Source: an uncultured Clostridia bacterium
GTDB taxonomy: Bacteria; Bacillota; Clostridia; TANB77; CAG-508
Direction of reading: 5' to 3'
DNA: 15,286 nt
Assembly (NCBI GenBank): GCA_948857205.1
Contig: CAQPRV010000048.1
Coordinates: 1-15,286, forward strand
The notes under the pieces are model-generated. The model was not told where the DNA came from, searched no databases, and saw only the letters and a list, made by a program, of their open reading frames with translations. Positions 13,766 to 15,286 of this stretch are shown here, piece by piece. Each line of letters starts with the position of its first letter. Positions within the stretch are counted from its first letter, which is position 1. Position numbers and translations under genes: made by a program.

Positions 13766-14697
13766 TTATTTACTAGCACTTTTGATGTTTCTCTTATATC
13801 ATTTACATTATATACTCTTATTTCTAATCTATTTTCTCCATCATGTAATGGATATGGATATTCTAATTCTTTTCTTCCATCTAAGTTCAACATATATTTT
13901 TCGTCTTCATTTATTATAAATTCTATTTTTGATAATCCTTGTTCATCTGTTGCATGTATTATAAAATTGTTTGCTCCATCTGTTGTAACATCTACTTTTG
14001 GCTTTGTAACACCATTTACTTCTTGTGTTCTTGTTTCAGATTTATTATTTTTGTCTACTACTATTACTGTTAATGTGTGTAATCCTTTTGGAATTTCTAT
14101 TTTTTGTTCTATTCCTACATCATTGATATCTACTTTTACTTCTTCTCCCTCATCCCATCTATATGTTAAGTATGATAATTCTTCTTTTCCTGTTGTTTCT
14201 ATTTTTAGGTTATTTCCTTCTACTGTAAAGTCTATTTTAATATCTCCTTCTATAGTGAATGTCTTTTGGTATTTAGATTCTTGTCCATTTATGTCTGTTA
14301 CTATAACATTTAATGTGTTTGTTCCTGTTGGTATTGTTATTATTTGCTCAAATGTCTTACTTCCTTCACATGGCGTTTCTACTTGTTCTTCGTTATTCCA
14401 GTAATATACAAATTTTGATAGTTGTTTTGTGTGCTCTACTTTTACTGTTAGTTCTGTTTCTATTGGTTCTCCAACATTTATTATTGGTTTTGCATATACT
14501 GAAGATATTTTCGATTGCTGATACATAGAATATGCTCCTGTTCCAATTAAACATGCTCCGAAAATGATTATTACTATTGCAAAAAATTTCACTATGGTTT
14601 GTGTTTCTACTTTTGGATTATTTTTTTCTTTTTTCTGCTTCTTTTCTTTTTTTATTGTTTCTTTATTATGTTCTTCTATACTTAATATTTGATTCAT
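13762..14697 (-). CDS. Single-pass membrane protein with three Ig-like repeats
   Basis: The function is not recognised. The layout is a very charged cytoplasmic N-terminus (8-35, mostly Lys and Glu), one membrane segment (36-57), then an outside part of about 240 residues made of three tandem beta-rich repeats of about 80 residues. The first two align clearly: YYWNNEE (98-104) with YRWDEGEE (179-186), and IPTGTNTLNVIVTDINGQES (122-141) with IPKGLHTLTVIVVDKNNKSE (202-221), an 80-residue offset. The third (about 233-309) is more diverged, with DGENRLEIRVYNVND (286-300). This fits bacterial Ig-like or Big-type surface modules that bind glycans or proteins. The start is supported by AGAGGTG 5 bases before the ATG and by a strong promoter. 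A hairpin separates it from the PF06541 gene, and the pilin-like gene is divergent. A role as envelope scaffold is a guess. Confidence 0.8.
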   Translation of the reverse strand: MNQILSIEEHNKETIKKEKKQKKEKNNPKVETQTIVKFFAIVIIIFGACLIGTGAYSMYQQSKISSVYAKPIINVGEPIETELTVKVEHTKQLSKFVYYWNNEEQVETPCEGSKTFEQIITIPTGTNTLNVIVTDINGQESKYQKTFTIEGDIKIDFTVEGNNLKIETTGKEELSYLTYRWDEGEEVKVDINDVGIEQKIEIPKGLHTLTVIVVDKNNKSETRTQEVNGVTKPKVDVTTDGANNFIIHATDEQGLSKIEFIINEDEKYMLNLDGRKELEYPYPLHDGENRLEIRVYNVNDIRETSKVLVNK

Positions 14698-14727
14698 TTT
14701 TTCACCTCTTTTGTTTTATCTTAAAAA

Positions 14728-14756
14728 ATTATAACATAGCAATGTTAAATTGTAAA
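14728..14756 (-). promoter_or_regulatory. Strong extended promoter of the Ig-repeat gene
   Basis: On the minus strand TTTACA (14756-14751) and TATAAT (14733-14728) are 17 bases apart, with TG one base before the -10 (TGTTATAAT), an extended -10 form. It lies about 30 bases upstream of the ATG. Confidence 0.7.
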
Positions 14757-15024
14757 TATTTTTATCGAATTTATATTTTTTATGCATTATTTGGGTGTTT
14801 ATTGTCTTTTATAATTACATGTTTTTATAATTATATTTTTCTTTTTAATTTTTATTACTTATATTTTATTATGTACTTTTGTTTATTTATTATTATCGGT
14901 ATTTTTTGTGAAAAACTTTTTTAATTTTTTATCATAGTAATAATCAATAATTATTATATTGTTTAAATAAATTTGAATTATTTATAACTATGTGGTTAAA
15001 CTACAAATATTAATTTAAAAACTA
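14757..15024. other. AT-rich divergent intergenic region without a supported gene
   Basis: Apart from the two divergent promoters that flank it, this stretch shows only A/T-rich sequence and weak stems such as a 7-bp TAAATAA/TTATTTA pair near 14965-14985. A hydrophobic 60-codon reading frame begins near 14743 on the + strand, but it has no ribosome binding site and overlaps the minus-strand promoter, so I do not call it. Confidence 0.5.
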
Positions 15025-15053
15025 TTGAAAAAAATAACAAATAATGTTATAAA
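15025..15053 (+). promoter_or_regulatory. Promoter of the pilin-like gene
   Basis: TTGAAA (15025-15030) and TATAAA (15048-15053) are 17 bases apart, with TG at an extended -10 position (TGTTATAAA). The ribosome binding site GGAGG lies 40 bases downstream. Between them, overlapping short stems can form: CATGT/ACATG at 15064-15077, and ATGTAAT/ATTACAT at 15065-15084. Confidence 0.6.
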
Positions 15054-15102
15054 TATAAAAAAGCATGTAATAACATGATTACATAAGATAATGGAGGTAT
15101 GT

Positions 15103-15286
15103 ATGAAAATAACAAAGGAGAAAAATCGGAATTACATTAATAGCACTTGTAATAACAATAATAGTACTATTAATACTAGCAGGAGTAACAATAATAACAT
15201 TAACAAGTGAAAATGGAATACTAAAAAGAGCAACAACTGCAGGACAAAAAACAAATGAAGAAACTGCAAAAGAAGAATTAAAATTA
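15103..15286 (+). pseudogene. Type IV pilin-like gene, frameshifted near its start, cut by the window edge
   Basis: GGAGG (15093-15097) lies 5 bases before the ATG at 15103, which begins MKITKEKN, a short basic pilin leader. From 15128 the next frame encodes GITLIALVITIIVLLILAGV and then TIITLTSENGILKRATTAGQ, the classic clostridial prepilin N-terminus with a cleavage Gly followed by a hydrophobic helix. It stays open to the window edge. The usual Glu5 of mature pilins is Ala here, as in many clostridial members. The two parts are out of frame by one extra base (or two missing) between 15121 and 15128, precisely at the leader/Gly junction. The frame that starts at the ATG stops after about 35 codons. 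No in-frame standard start precedes GITL. This is either a sequencing error in the A5 run, a real inactivation, or, less likely, programmed shifting. Confidence 0.8.

Noticed and set aside
14743..14924. Hydrophobic 60-codon + strand reading frame in the divergent intergenic region
   Set aside because: It has no ribosome binding site, overlaps the minus-strand promoter, and its Phe/Ile/Tyr-rich content is what any T-rich sequence would encode.
15114..15130. Programmed +1 frameshift or alternative start (AAAGGAG then ATC) rescuing the pilin frame
   Set aside because: No known slippery motif is present, ATC is not a normal start codon, and a start there would remove the basic leader needed for prepilin export; a one-base error or mutation is simpler.

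Overview
The window is very AT-rich DNA from a low-GC Gram-positive bacterium, most likely an uncultured or gut-type clostridium. The evidence is the base composition, AGGAGG-type ribosome binding sites, a CwlD-like amidase (a family common in spore-formers), a PF06541 membrane protein, and a clostridial-style pilin leader reading GITLIALVITIIVLLILAGV at the right edge. No rRNA, tRNA or CRISPR array is visible.

Layout. 1-~978: one end of an IS1182-type insertion sequence. Its transposase is frameshifted and runs off the left edge. 1035-1850 (+): membrane-anchored polysaccharide deacetylase. 1826-2006: a large inverted repeat built from four GGGGACGG-cored units. It lies exactly between two convergent genes and supplies the last codons and stop of the deacetylase. 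2007-10163 (-): a 2718-residue cyclic beta-1,2-glucan synthase (NdvB/Cgs type) that fills over half the window. The genes upstream of it, all on the minus strand, are a putative lipoprotein (10247-10984), a CwlD-like N-acetylmuramoyl-L-alanine amidase (11113-11847), a receiver-GGDEF protein with a degenerate receiver (11903-12841), a PF06541 membrane protein (12897-13679) and a membrane-anchored protein with three Ig-like repeats (13762-14697). A divergent intergenic region of about 400 bases follows. It carries one promoter for each direction, then a pilin-like gene broken by a frameshift at the right edge.

The common theme is the cell envelope: glycan synthesis (glucan synthase), glycan modification (deacetylase), peptidoglycan cleavage (amidase), surface-exposed anchored proteins (Ig repeats, lipoprotein) and one signalling protein. 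Whether they form one pathway cannot be told from sequence.

The most unusual signal is regulatory. At two separate junctions of the minus-strand series (lipoprotein to glucan synthase, and GGDEF protein to amidase) the gap holds a terminator-like hairpin whose 3' arm contains the Shine-Dalgarno sequence of the next gene, followed by a U-tract running to or near the start codon. At the glucan synthase, the only base pair that would mismatch in + strand RNA becomes a G-U pair in minus-strand RNA, and the TTG start codon uses the last bases of the U-tract. This looks like combined transcription/translation attenuation at gene borders.
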